From Antedon mediterranea (taxonomy: Eukaryota; Echinodermata; Crinoidea; Comatulida; Antedonidae), in the NCBI RefSeq assembly GCF_964355755.1, contig NC_092672.1, positions 32,236,501 through 32,300,500 on the forward strand: a stretch of 64,000 nt of DNA, written 5' to 3'. Shown here in pieces: positions 13,225 to 26,019 of the stretch (the stretch's first letter is position 1; each line of letters starts with the position of its first letter). The position numbers and the translations under genes were made by a program. The notes under the pieces were generated by a model, which saw only the letters and a program-made list of their open reading frames with translations, was not told where the DNA came from and did not search any database.

Positions 13225-16200
13225 CTAAGGAAACAAAGGGAAATTGATTATGTGAAGTTGGTTTGTGGATTTTTATTTCTGTCATGATATTTTTTTGCAG
13301 GGCGGGCCGAGTTTAATAGAAAAATTAGTTTCTAAATAGTAATGATTCTGCTAAGGAACAGTTTATTTATTGAATAAACCAATAAACGAACAGTTCATAT
13401 CCTCTCAAAGAATATTGTTCTAGTACCGTATAGGCTTGTTGAAACATGACATGAAATCCCGTTACTGATATTTTTATTCTTCTCATAATATTCTATTGCT
13501 CAACTGAAATATTTCATGGGAAAATTGAAAAGAAAGTTAAAGAAATTAGACCGTTGATAAGATTCCACAATTCATTAACAAACAATGATTCTCCTCAGTA
13601 ACTGAGCAAGATATTTTACAGATCGATAGAGGGCGCGCTATTTTATATGTCAGCCTATATTTAAGATACAAATGACTCGAGATTTTAACAAGCTTTTTTG
13701 ACCTTGCCAATTCTATGATTTTCTTGAAAATCAATATGCATGCTCTGTTAGCATATAACTATTAGCTAACAAATATTCAGAAAAAAAACTTTAAAATTGT
13801 AGATGTTATCGTGCAAAAAACATACAAACCAAACATAAGCCTTATATAAATATTTTACAAGCATCAAAATAATAAGCATACTGCAATAATAGGCATCATC
13901 TATTTTTGCAAAAAGCATTCGTTCGTTGAACACTTTAAAACAACTAGCCAGAGGACGGGTAATTAGTATCATACTGATGCCAAATAACCCAGCAGGTCAA
14001 GCGTAATGCCATGCAACCACTGGCCGTAGCTAAATGTATTTATTTCTATTATTGATGTATATATTTAAAGATAATAAAGGGAATATGTATCCCATGGTGA
14101 AGCCTCGTTAAAGATGATACTATTCATCTTCGACGCCATTCAAAAGCGCTAAAACAATATTTATAGGCCCTAGCTTCTCTTAAATTTTAAATGTAACACA
14201 CAAAAAACTATTAAATCATTTTTTCCTTCAAATCTTTATTTCAAACACATTTAATTACATCCATGCAGTAAGTTTACTAATTACATACCTTAAATCATTC
14301 AAGACGCTAACTCATGGATCTAAACAAAACATTACCTCTTGGAAAGATACTAATTATCGAGAATGTATCTGATGACATGCTGATGCTTATGAATTATTCA
14401 TGTGGCGACATATTCTGGTTCATACATATTCATGTAACTTATATATAAATATACGCGTAGGTGCAGCTTTTTCCTATGCATCAGTCCCCTAGGTAACTAT
14501 TATTAAGTTGAGCCTGATTAATAGATCGTATCATATTAAAACTGATAAGGTTACCGTTCACTCAATATTATACCGGATACCCGATATATGCCGATGTTCC
14601 CAAAGTAACAGAACATAATTCGTCATGCCATATAGATCACAAAGAAGACACGCGCGTCCAAAAGCTATAGGCGCGCGCGTTAAAATACCGCGCGCGTATA
14701 AATGCCATATGGACGCCGACGCGCGCGTACAAATTCTATAGGCGCGCCTAGCGATTTCATCTTCGTTTACACGCGTACATCAAAGTTAAAGCCTCACAGC
14801 ATCGTCACAAAGTTTGCCACATTTTAAACCTACATTTATTTCTAAATCCTTTTGCAGATTATTTCTCCAAACAACTCGTCTCTTAATTCCGTTGCCCCTA
14901 TTGAGAGCTTACGTTGAAGAGATAGATAATTGCTTTTCACCCGCCGAGCTGATCTAATGAGCTGAGAGTAATAATAAGTCGACATGTCGGTTATCGACTA
15001 ATTCGAACGCTCGACTTATAATTGTTAAATAATCATGACCTCGCTGGTCGGTCAGCCTTTGAGATATGTGTTCTGTCAGATTTCTAAATTATTAAAAGAT
15101 TGAGATTTGTTTTTGATATTTTCGGAAAGTGTTAATCTTGGATTTTGGTGGGGAATATTTCGAGGTTTCAACCGTACATTTCGTTCCCTCGTAGTAGTAG
15201 GCCAATAACAGTTTATTAAAAATGGTGAAAAATGTATGTTCTGTATTAAGACGACATTTCAATCTATCAAATTCAATGCTTTGGGGCACAATTCAAGAGC
15301 ATTGTAGTATGATGTAATTATAATAATAGATCTCATTGGCCAAATAAGAGGAATACACATATTTTAATTGTTCAGTAGATACCCATGTTGAATAAAATGT
15401 ACCCTCGTATTATTGTTTGCAACAGTGTATGCCTACTTATAACTAATGTGATATCATTTGAAATGAAAGTTATTGTAGGAAGAATCAACTCAGGTTTCGA
15501 CAACGTTTAGTTACCTGTAACTAGCACTTTATTTGTTAAAATCTCAGTTAATTAGACCACTTCAATTAGTTTCAATGTCTGGTGCCCTTTCGGCAAAATG
15601 TTTGCGGCTAGCCTTCTATTCAATTCATTATCAAGTAAAAAGATTAATAATTAGTTATCATTATGTACTTGCAATTATTTTAATAATTTGTCTGACTTCG
15701 AGGCTACGTACATGCACAGATCTAAATAAACTTTAAACGATCTCCTAAAATGCTCGAAAGAGTAAGAATAGCCTATAGCTTCGTACACAGTATGTATGCT
15801 TATAACATTATGCAACTGCCTGTAGTACTGTAGTTAAAACATAATTTAAAAAGATTTTTTGGTGAATATGTCATGTTAATGTCACATTAGTTATCCACTT
15901 TGACCATTAGATCGGGGAAAAAAAATGTATTTACCTGAAAAAAAGTGTAATTTAAAGCAAAAAATAGTCAAATTGACTGCTAGCCAATGGATTTTTGGTT
16001 GAATGTTACCATTTATTTTGTCATTTTATAAGTGAAAACATTGGGTTTTTTTTCTACGGAAGTGATTAACTTGATTAAAACTACAAAATAAGATATTCAA
16101 GGTCTGATTTAATTAATCTTCATTTTTCATGTTTTTTGGGGACAATACATCTTTAAGATAGAAATGCTGCAAATTCACAGCTGTAACAACTAACAACTTC

Positions 16201-19200
16201 TCCATCAAGTTAAGGAGTTTCCTTGTCATTTATCATAGACGATTACCATCACTGATCCATCGTTGTATCGATTGCCTTATTTAATACGTACCGTAGCTTT
16301 TGAAATCCTCACGCCAGCGTTATTACAATAATTCGTCAACGACACCAAATACAAGTTGAACAGCTTGTATAAAAATTCATATCATTTTCATCAAATTTGT
16401 GAACGCGCATCAATATTGGATGGCTGTTTCATGCGGTGTGGGTGTACGAATACGCTGCTGCTATGATCGTTTCTAAATGTTATTTTTTCTGTAAAACATG
16501 AATTTTGAAAACTTCTCAACAAAAATTAGCATTTTCAGTTGAACGATTTAAATTTAAAACACAGTTCTCAACGTTTTATTTTTTTAATAGGTAAAACACT
16601 ATAGAGCAAAATTCTAAGTAGATTCAACTACTTTTGTAAATTAAACAATTTGTTAAATTATAGAATGCGTTTAGGCCTTAAGTCTTGCATCTCGGCTGAG
16701 CTGAGTGGTTAGATGGCTCATGATGGGCCTTAGAGGTTGTTGTATTTCCGGAGAAAAAAGTTTTAGAAACATACAAGGCCTACGAAATGTTAATAAATAA
16801 TATTGAAATGGTAGATTGGTAGAATTGGTAAGATTGTTGTCAGACATGAAAATGCACCGAACCCGTTTGAATAATGTAGCTCGTTCAAAGAAAGAAATAT
16901 TATCATCCATCTTTCTTTGTAAATTACTGTGCATCGTTATTTTTAACAGCTTATTCATTATTTCCACATTTAGATGATAGCTTCCCTCTAACTTGTTTGC
17001 CAGAAGAAAAATAAAATAACGTTAATACAATAGGCCTGGTACATTATTTTAATAATCATCTTAAAAGAGGTGTTTGTTATTACTTTATTCGAAGGTAAAA
17101 TAACTAATTTTAAAATCCAGGTCATGAATCAAATACCAAAAGGTCATAGGTCAATATTAGGCTTGCATTCGTTCGGCAATTCCTACATTTTGACTACTTT
17201 ACCTCATCGGTGCTAATGTATTTCCATATGTTATCTAAGTACATTATAATTCATAATGTTACTATGCTATTTGTTACCATGGCAATCATTTCTTTGAAAC
17301 GAAACAAATTGGGAGAGAAAACAACATTTTAAAAATTCATTTGCCAAAAAAAAACGACGTCTTCAAAATTGATGTATTAAAGGTAAATAACATTTTAACG
17401 ATCATTTCTTGGCATTCAATTGCCAAAATTCCTTTCCGGTTTCCAGATAATAATGTAATTATTTAAACACATCTTGAATTCAATGACAATTTAAAGATTT
17501 TTTTTACCTATCAATTGCCAATTTTCGTTACGGTTTCTAGATAACAGTGATTATGAAATCTGTAAGATTTATTTTTGGTTGAAGTCTCAAATACTCGTGT
17601 TTCCAAATAATGTCATTGTTTTTTTGTATAATGACAAACGTATCGAGGAATTAAGGAATTGTAATGGTACTGTAATTGAACAAATTACATTTACACTATC
17701 TAATAAGGGATTTAAAATCATTAATCAGTTCAGATCATTTCAACATCTAAGATAATTTACTTGTTGTGTAAAAGTTTATCCTCTCGTGATTTACTTTTTT
17801 ACCATTTTTTTCTTCATTTTATTGTTAGTTAGGATAGCCAGATGCTCACATCATTATGACACTTGTTAATTTTATAAGAACGATTTCAATGACAGTTCAC
17901 AGAATTTTATTACCATGTTTTATCTTTATATTTTAATTAACATCATCTTTAAAATTGTAAATAAAAGCATATGGTTTTATATTGAAATCAATCATCTTTT
18001 TATGTAAATATGCTGCATTTAAACTACTTTTAACACTGTACAAATCGTAGTAATATACAATAGAAAAAGAAATATTCATGCAAATAATTAATTGTTACAA
18101 ATGTACCCTTATTTTTTTATATAATATATATATATACATATAAAACAGAGAATTATAATAAAAGTGGGACGACCCCACACAAGACAAAAAAAACATGATG
18201 TAAAAAAAAACAGTGTCTTGTAATTCTCTCACATTATCCATGTGTGACATGCTTATAATGTTCGCCATTAGGGCAATTACGGCAATTACACATACGAACT
18301 ACTAATGAACAATGGTTAACAACATTAATAATCTACTACTAGTAAGTACTACTAGCATATTAGCCTATTTATAAATGTGACATACGCCTAAATCATTTTT
18401 CTAAACCTTTATTTAAAAAGTAATTCTACTAGTAGCCTTCTACTTAAAGCGTTGACTAATGCGTCCTCCTCACAAATTACATTTATTAATTTATGTTCTC
18501 TATTATATTGTTTATTGTATTGTGTGAAACAATAAACTTGAAAACGTGAAGTATAAGCAAGGCAATCTAACAACAGAATGCTGAGCTCCGGAGATCAAGG
18601 GATTTAACTGTGGCTGCGACACGATCAGTTCTACACGACTCGCCGCAGAAAATATGTATATATAAGTACTGTCCGCGTAGTGTTGATATTTATCGCAGCC
18701 AGACATAAGATCAAATGACTGTTACGAGTCTTGCCAAGGCGAGCTCAGTGTTTTATTCTTAGATTGCCTTGGTATATTAAGTATGAATCAATCAGTGAGC
18801 ACATTATTTTGCACTTATCTTTTTGCCAATTAAAAAAAAAAAAAAACTTTTCTGGAAAAGTTAGGACTATCGTCAGAGTGACGCAACGCGCGCGTACAAA
18901 AAATCCATATATCATTAATATCACCGAACTCGCGCTTACGTGTGCATCCATTCGTTATAAACTTTTCAGGTTGTTTTGAAAGTTGATGATAAATATATTA
19001 TATATATGTCCATAAAAAATATACATTTATATATGTACTGTTTAAAGATACCCAACAACCGTGGTGGTTTTTAAATGTAGTTTAAACCCCTCCCAGTACA
19101 ATTCTGATCATTCTTGATGTGTATGATGAATAGCATTGGTATGAGAATTAAACGTACACAATATCTCTCTCCGTAGATTGCTGAAATAAATGTTAAAATG

Positions 19201-19214
19201 AATGCTATACTTAC
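13225..19214. other. Non-coding stretch upstream of the ECE-like anchor exon
   Basis: AT-rich sequence without a supported gene; if the upstream exons are real, it is intron. It holds a CGCGCG-motif cluster (14645-14760), a MITE C copy (18556-18772), a TA-rich microsatellite (18115-18145), and at 16145-16156 the end ACAATACATCTTTAA of an element whose other copy is cut by the window start. Confidence 0.6.
18556..18772. mobile_element. MITE family C copy, uninterrupted
   Basis: GCAAGGCAATCTAAC / TTAGATTGCCTTGG ends, with TATA on both sides. Serves as the empty-site comparison for 3511-3916. Confidence 0.65.
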
Positions 19215-19216
19215 AC

Positions 19217-19327
19217 GTCTGATCTTCTCCCGTTGCTATTTTGGAACATAGTTGGATTATTTGAGGTTCACCACGAACCGTGCCGATGAAGAATACACAA
19301 AGGCCTTCAACCAAGAGTTGTTTATAT
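19217..19327 (-). CDS. Possible upstream cassette exon (ECE-like gene?)
   Basis: An open 111-nt stretch between a pyrimidine-rich acceptor (TTCTCATCTTAAG) and a donor (GTGTAAG, or GTAAGT two bases later). Read in phase 2 it gives 37 residues including LLVEGLCVFFIGTVRGEPQ and IIQLC. If it ends at 19217 its length is a multiple of three and its phases match both the candidate first exon at 25946-26019 and the anchor exon at 12986-13224, so it could be an optional exon. I do not recognise the peptide; IIQLC faintly recalls an exonuclease-domain remnant. Evidence is only openness, splice sites and phase. Confidence 0.25.
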
Positions 19328-19423
19328 CTTAAGATGAGAAAAACGACGATAGTGAAAGAAATATAATGTGTTATAATATCACTCAATTATGTCCAAAGCA
19401 ATTCGTCTCTCACCGCCGCCTAC

Positions 19424-19534
19424 CTGAACTAAATCGGACAATGCGACGCACTCACAGATCCTGTTGTCTTGAATGGCAAGCAGTATCAGCAACACCGCCG
19501 TACATGCAGACGATTTACGAACGACTATTCGCAT
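19424..19534 (-). CDS. Possible first exon with signal-peptide-like start, unassigned
   Basis: ATG at 19534 opens 37 codons ending at a good donor (CAG|GTAGGC). The peptide starts with a basic MRIVVRK, then a hydrophobic TAVLLILLAI, as in a signal peptide or anchor. The surrounding 170 bp is rich in CpG for this AT-rich region, as expected near a promoter. It ends in phase 0, so it cannot join the ECE-like anchor exon or the 19217-19327 exon in frame. It could belong to another small minus-strand gene, be an alternative leader, or be chance. Confidence 0.25.
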
Positions 19535-19785
19535 TCAAACCGATAGACGAATTTATTCCTTATGACGAATAGCATATACTGATTATTCCTCGCACTGTTA
19601 ACCTCGCTGTTAAAGATGTCATTATTAGCTCGTTGCATAACGACGTATTATCTGATTGAACGTGTTGAGTTGTTTCTGACAAGCTAAGCTAAGGAGATAT
19701 AATCTTCGTATATTCACCAAGAAAATGATTGAAGTATGAAGTATTATTATTGTTTTTTGTATATGTTTCTCCTAACGTGATTCCC

Positions 19786-19952
19786 ACTAGCGACGCAACA
19801 CAAGGACGTAACGCAACGCAAGTGAATTGACCAATCACAAGCCATGGCTTATGCGCTTGTGATTGCTAACTGTCTATAACTTCGCTTGTCATTGGTTAAA
19901 ACGCTTGCGTTGCGTTTACGTCCTTGCGTTACGTTCTAGTGGGAACCAAGCT
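19786..19952. mobile_element. MITE family A copy
   Basis: CGTGATTCCCACTAGCG / CTAGTGGGAACCAAGCT with the CAATCACAAGC core; flanked by TAA and TTA. Confidence 0.7.
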
Positions 19953-20055
19953 TTAGGGAGGTGAATAAATTTGAATTTGAATTTAGTGTAAATCGATATA
20001 ATTGTATATTTTAGGGGTGGTATTATTTCCGTCGTAAATCCACATGTCAGCGTTA

Positions 20056-20430
20056 AGTCCCATTTACACTAGGGCGATAACGTCCGACTATAAACATACA
20101 TTTTTCTTGGATAAAACAAAGAAATTAGAACAGTTTTCGTTCTAGAACTATAGGATAATCATTTATGCCATATTTGATCAAAATAATATTTTTTTTAAAT
20201 CCAATCAAATGACGTCATGATCAATAAAAACAATAAAATCGTTGTATTTGTATACGATATTATTGCTCTTACTAATCATGACGTCATTTGATTGGACGTG
20301 TGGAAATAGCAGCATAGATGGTAACCCTATAGTTCTAGGATGAAAACTTTTTAAAATTCTTTTGTTTTAGATATGAAAAATGCATATTTATCTTTTTATC
20401 GTCGATCGTTATCGCCCGGTAAATGGGCCT
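20056..20430. mobile_element. 375-bp MITE with TTA duplication
   Basis: Ends AGTCCCATTTACACTAGGGC and, reversed, AGGCCCATTTACCGGGC, each followed by GATAACG. TTA at 20053-20055 and 20431-20433. Inner inverted AATCAAATGACGTCATGAT near 20205 and 20275. Confidence 0.75.
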
Positions 20431-21840
20431 TTACGGTATCTCACGTGTTATGATTGGTCAGTGCTTAGTAAGCGTGAGGTGTAAGTGTGTAACAGCTCAT
20501 TTCATTACTATTTTTAGGCCTTGGGCGCGCCGCCTCATTTTTTTTAAATTGGACACTGGTAGTGGTACGCGTACAAAAGTTGATAACCGCCGTATGTGTT
20601 TTTTGCACGCGCGCGTAAACTTTATAACCAATACACATCGCGTGATATTTCAATAAGCAACCTTTTGACATTTATTGGATATCCTAATTTATTTTAAGCA
20701 GCTTTAATTTACAGTAAAAATCAAGTGGTTAAGTTGTAATCGGTTGTTGCCATAATCATATTGTTTCGTATCTTACGAATTAATATCGAACACTCAACTA
20801 TATTAGATTTCACTGATAGAGATTATTAACTGGTAATTCAACGGGAACACATTGTTTGCATTAGTCTATACATTGATAGCAACGATAGAAGGGGCTAAGT
20901 TGATTGTCCTTCTGCCAGTTCCAGTATATGTCAATAGGAACTCTAATTCTCACTAAAACGCAACACAATTAATTGATCAAATTAAAAGCGAAAGCTCAAA
21001 TGATCCTTCATTCATTTTATTTGATCAATGTCAACAATCGATTGTGATTGGAAAATTTTGAATTGCCGTTTCGTCCCAACCGAAGGCAAAGGATCTTACG
21101 GCATAGGCCTAGTCCTTTTAATTGTGCATGGACTTATACAATTTATAGGAGGACCATGGTTTTAATGAATGCGCTGCTTGCACAGCATTTATTGTCAAAT
21201 ATATACAAATTTTTAAAATTTGTTGTCTGTACACAGACAAAGCTCTTAAAATTATTTTTTTTTTAATTAAAAAAAAAACATCAACAAAACACGATAATGA
21301 AAAAACACAACAATACAATATTTATGAATAAGGATGAAAGCACGAATTAAAGAACCCAAGACATTGTAGAAACCGAACCTGACGAGATCGAGTGATGCAA
21401 ATATTGTGTAAACGATAAATACATGTCGCACAATTTTGAAAGCCTTGATGAGCGTTATAGTTCCAACATACACGATGTGAATGTCGTATTATATTCGTCA
21501 CAATCTGTATCACCCATCTTGTGTTTGTAGGTTGTAGACCCTTTCATTTTGTGCAAGTGCAATATTAAATTATAAAGTAGGGGGTAGGACAAAATTCTTA
21601 TCAGTTCTACAGATAACGTCTTGAAGTTAAGTGATGAACTGATTTTTTAATGTGATATCTAGCCTGGGTCACCCCTGCGTGTAACCAAATACATTGAACG
21701 TAACTCAATAGATCACACGAAATCTGTCGCTATTAAACGACAGTAATAATAAACCACGGAATGTAATGCGAGCACATTTGCCGTAGGACGTTGACCAATT
21801 TATTATCCGTCTCTCCTCTTCCATATGTTGTCAAACTTTA

Positions 21841-21965
21841 AGCCTTGTCTACACTATCAAACTTTATGTGTCAAAAAGATGTGATGTGCCCATATATGGA
21901 CATGATGATGTCATATCACTACCATATTTAAGCATATCACTACCATATATAGGCAAACTTTAGGC
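21841..21965. mobile_element. Truncated MITE family B copy
   Basis: Starts AGCCTTGTCTACACTATC after TTA and continues through GTGATGTGCCCATATATGG, but the right inverted end is missing. Confidence 0.55.
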
Positions 21966-22224
21966 CTACTTAAATAATAATGAGATTCGACGATGGTGTT
22001 TCTTCAATAGACAACAAAATTGGGGTAACATCATAATTTAACGACTTGCCGATATTTTATATATTATAGGGCCATCTTAAAATGGCTAGCAGCATTTTTG
22101 ATTAAATACCTAGTCCTAATTAATCACCCAAACTTAATTTTGGTGAAACCACCATGCCACCACGTTTACTCTGCCTGTCATTTGTTTTTATTTCAACCGT
22201 CATCGTAAGCTCATACACGCTTTT

Positions 22225-22890
22225 TTCTTAATCGGAGTTAAATTGCGGTCTATCAGAGTTATAGATAAAGAACAAGCGTTTAAGCTTAAGTTAAGAAACA
22301 ACCCCGTGTAAGAACCATCGGCAAACGCACATAACTCTGTCATTTTGCGATGTAAATGCATCGTACGTTATGTTTAGGCACAAGCTATTATCGGAGTTAC
22401 GTTGGTCTATCGGAGTTATAGATAAAGAAAAAGCGTTTAAGCAAGATAGTTAAGGAAGAAACAACCCCGTGTAAGAACCATCGATAAACGTTTGAAAGCA
22501 CTCAACTCTGTCCTTTGTCAATGCATCGTAAGTTATGTTTAGACACTCGCTCTTATCGGAGTTACATCAGTCTATCGGAGTTATAGATAAGAAAAAGCGT
22601 ATAAGTATGATAGTTAAGGAAGAAACAACCCGGTGTAAGAACCATTGGTAAACGTTTGAACGTACTCAACTCTGTCCTTCGTCAAACATGTTTAGGCACG
22701 CGTGCTCTTTTCTTATCGGAGTTATGCTTTGCGGTCTATCGGAGTTACATTGCTGTCTATGTTATGCGTTCAGACACAGTCATTTACGTCCATCGATTTA
22801 GGCCAGTTAATCAAACCCCGTTGTAATCTAGTGTGAAAGCACATATATCGGTTTTCTAACGCACAGAAACCTATCGGAGTTAAATTCGGG
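22225..22890. repeat. Satellite of ~160-bp units, about four copies
   Basis: Units marked by TTATCGGAGTTA...TCTATCGGAGTTATAGATAA, AGAAACAACCCCGTGTAAG and CTCAACTCTGTC; unit starts near 22231, 22390, 22556 and 22716. Confidence 0.75.
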
Positions 22891-23007
22891 TGTAGGCCTA
22901 AATGAGAGTTACGGATGTACATGGAAGTCGCTTGTGATTTGTCAAGTTACTTGCGTTTCGGCTACGGTTACGTTGCAATGGAACCAAGCATGTAGATGTA
23001 CGCTTAA

Positions 23008-23152
23008 TGCTTGGTTCTCACTAGAGACGTAACGCAACGTAAGTGATTTGACCAATCACATGCGATGGATTATGCGAATTGTCGCTTGTCATTGGTCAAC
23101 ACGCTTACGTTCCGTTAACGTCCTTGCGTTGCGTCCTAGTAAAAACCAAGCT
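23008..23152. mobile_element. MITE family A copy
   Basis: TGCTTGGTTCTCACTAG / CTAGTAAAAACCAAGC. A partial copy ending GGAACCAAGCATG precedes it at about 22920-22992. Confidence 0.6.
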
Positions 23153-23167
23153 TGAAGCTATTTAAAC

Positions 23168-23252
23168 TTAACGGAACGGAAGACGGCGCCGTGTTTTTAA
23201 ATAATGGAAAATTATATAGAGAATCGAACGGCGTCGTCTTCCGTTCCGTGAA
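23168..23252. repeat. Hairpin with 22-bp GC-rich arms
   Basis: ACGGAACGGAAGACGGCGCC and the inverse GGCGTCGTCTTCCGTTCCGT surround a 40-base AT-rich loop. Confidence 0.65.
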
Positions 23253-23796
23253 ACCGTGAATGTCTATAGCTTTACTCTACTTGTACAGTACGTGCATTAA
23301 ACATACAAAATGTTTCTTTTGCCATTTAAGTATTATATAGCGTATGTAGCATACGTTACGCAGCGTTGCGTATTGGTATTCCCCTAACACAGTGAAAGAT
23401 AGCCATATCTCAAGCCTAATTGCTAAAAATTATATCGTTACTGTCATCACGTGACAAGGAAAAGTAATCGAATAATAGTATTAATTATGGTTATTTTCGC
23501 TTAAGACTTTTATAAAAGTTAATAGTAACAACTTCAAATATGGGATAATTGTTATTTTAAAGAGAACGTTTGGTTATCACGGGGTTCATATATTTTTTTA
23601 ATGATGCAATTAAATTGAACAAAATGAACAGGAGGCTACCAAGCGTTCATTTGTAATAAATATTATATATTTTAAAAAGCACGATCGATCACATGATGAT
23701 ATTAATACACTTTTCCTTTCTGAGCGGAATATTCTACCATATTATATAAGTAGAGTAAACATCCGATGCACCAAGGTGGGTAAACGGTCTGCCTAA

Positions 23797-23975
23797 AGCT
23801 TGGTTCCCACTAGAACGTAACGCTAAGACGTAAACGCAACGAAAGCGTTTTAACCAATGACAAGCGAAATTATAGACAGTTAGCAATCACAAGCGAATAA
23901 GCCATCGCTTGTGATTGGTCAATTCACTTGCGTTGCGTTACGTCCTTGTGTTGCGTCGCTAGTGGGAACCACGCT
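23797..23975. mobile_element. MITE family A copy, 179 bp with TAA duplication
   Basis: AGCTTGGTTCCCACTAG / CTAGTGGGAACCACGCT with TAA at 23794-23796 and 23976-23978. Same length as the copy at 3596-3774 but inverted. Confidence 0.8.
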
Positions 23976-23983
23976 TAACACCT

Positions 23984-24075
23984 CCGATACTACGATGTAT
24001 CTTCAATGTACTACGATATACCTCCAATGTACTACGATATATAACTCCAATGTACTACGATACTCCGAGATATAT
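23984..24075. repeat. Short tandem repeat (TCCAATGTACTACGATA)
   Basis: Four to five imperfect ~26-bp units next to the MITE A copy. Confidence 0.55.
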
Positions 24076-24248
24076 CCGATATACAACCGATTGAAGAGCT
24101 TTATCTAACTCCGATAATAGAAAAAAAGGCGAAACATAGTAAAAGTAAAAAACATCTGTAACCAGATCAGCAAATGTTTGAAGCCCACATACGCAATGTT
24201 ACGTTCCAACAATACTTTACCCCTGTAACGTTACACCAGGGTCCCAAA

Positions 24249-24453
24249 AGCTTGGTTCCCACTAGAACGAAACTCAAGGACGTAGACGCAACACAAGGAC
24301 GTAGACGCAACGCAAGGACGTAGACGCAACGCAAACAAGTTGATCAATGATAAAAAGCGACAGCAGTCCAAAAAAATCTATCGATTGTGATTGGTCAAAT
24401 TCCTTACATTGCGTTAACGGCGTTGTGTTGCGTCTCTATAGTGGAACCAAGCA
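24249..24453. mobile_element. MITE family A copy with internal 18-bp triplication
   Basis: AGCTTGGTTCCCACTAG / GTGGAACCAAGCA ends. AAGGACGTAGACGCAACG occurs three times in tandem at 24278-24334. Confidence 0.65.
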
Positions 24454-25945
24454 TAACAGTTGTCACGGGTGAATCACGTATAACATCATAGGCCTACCTT
24501 TCTCTACGCGGTGACGCAAAGCTCCACTCCTCAAATAATGGCATTTCACATACAGTGCACTGAAGTCCTTAAACAACTGACATGGGTGAACCACGTCGTC
24601 GTGCCATCGTACATGTAAACGCTCGAGTCAAAATTACCTTTTCTCGACGTGGTGTTCCAACGCAAGATTTCACCCAGACTGTCCAGACAATGGAATCCCC
24701 TCTCTCCAGAGAGTAAACGTAACGCATGCGTTCAAATACATATAAAACATGTTTCGATGTCGTTCACTATTATACCAGGCTTCTGTAAGTTATCACCCCG
24801 GGTCTCAGCTTCATTGGTAACTAACAAAAGGTTTTGATTATAATTACAACTACAAGGTCTAGGTACACTACTTCAAATCGAGTTGCTATTGTGTTTAAGT
24901 AGCTTAGACCATCTAAACTTACAGTAATGCATTGTATTCTTCTTGTCCATAAAGGATTATTTTCTACCACGGGTAAAGTAAGCTCTAAACACGAAAAAAA
25001 AAAACCGTCCTATCTTAATATTCATAGGACCGGTATAACACTTTCAAAATAACTTTTATTCCGCTTTTCTTCTCAATAATATTTATCAATCAATATTTAC
25101 AGCATATAACGAGCCGGACGAAATCCCAAAAAGTTATAATCGGCCTTTTTTTTCTTTTTCATTCGACGACGAACAGTTTTTTTATTTCTTCTTCTTACTT
25201 CTTTTTGTTTTTGCACAATAACAATAAATTGTAAACAAATCTGTGTCTCTTCCTTGCGAGTGAAAAAGGCACTGGTTACTCGGATCGGAGCCAGGAAAGG
25301 TAGGCCTATCGTTGCCAATGTTTAGTAAATAAAGATACTGTATAAGCAGTACAATTTGGGTTACACCCCGGGGACACTAACGGCTAGCTGCCTGCAGCAA
25401 TAGCCCTAATATATTCAGGGGAAACTTAATATACACAATACACACTGCTGATTTTTTTTAAGGTTGGAGACGCACCGCGACGTTTTACTACTACCTACTA
25501 TAACTGCTTTGTGTTTTCAATTAAGTTGCTCTAATACAGACGTATCCAGGTCCCCTCTTTAAAGTCGGCCACGTTGTACAGTGTGTGTATATTGTTATAA
25601 TAATCTGTATGATGGTTAGAAACTATCTAGGAGGATGGCTAGCGCTAATGGGACCTTTCACGCATAGAATCCACACTACCGTATTACGCACCCGAACCGA
25701 CGGATAATTACGTCACCGCTAATATAAACAAATGTCGTGAATCAACCTAATATTATTTATCTTTTTCATCTTACACAACATATGATAATTTGGCAACCTT
25801 CCATATAATATATTATGAAGACTACAGAATGGTGTTTTATACTTGTAATTTTTCTGTTGAAATTATAAAAGCGAGTTCGTTGAATATAGTATCAATATAA
25901 TTATCATACTCATGCTTATTACTATAAATAACATAAACCACTCAC

Positions 25946-26019
25946 CTTTCCACCTCAGTGATAAGGATGACGGTTGCGCTAAATATGAGCTGAACTCCTC
26001 CTCTACGACACGAAAACAT
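25946..26019 (-). CDS. Candidate first coding exon of the ECE-like gene
   Basis: ATG at 26019 opens 24 codons plus two bases (AG) and ends at a consensus donor (GAAAG|GTGAGT). The peptide begins MFSCRRGG and runs into a hydrophobic VQLIFSATVILI. Phase 2 matches the acceptor of exon 12986-13224, giving an AGA arginine across the junction, and also matches the candidate cassette at 19217-19327. Alternative N-terminal exons are usual for ECE-1. The start context is poor (C at -3) and a 12.7-kb intron would be needed, so this is a hypothesis. Confidence 0.3.

Larger units (their letters stand above)
20431..25945. other. Repeat-rich stretch without a recognised gene
   Basis: Holds the 160-bp satellite, three MITE A copies and a truncated B copy (listed separately), and a CpG-bearing patch at 20520-20640. 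I see no exon with both splice sites and a recognisable peptide. Confidence 0.5.

Noticed and set aside
19366-19572. 68-aa plus frame
   Set aside because: No family match; the minus strand of the same CpG-rich patch gives a better exon-like reading with a donor.
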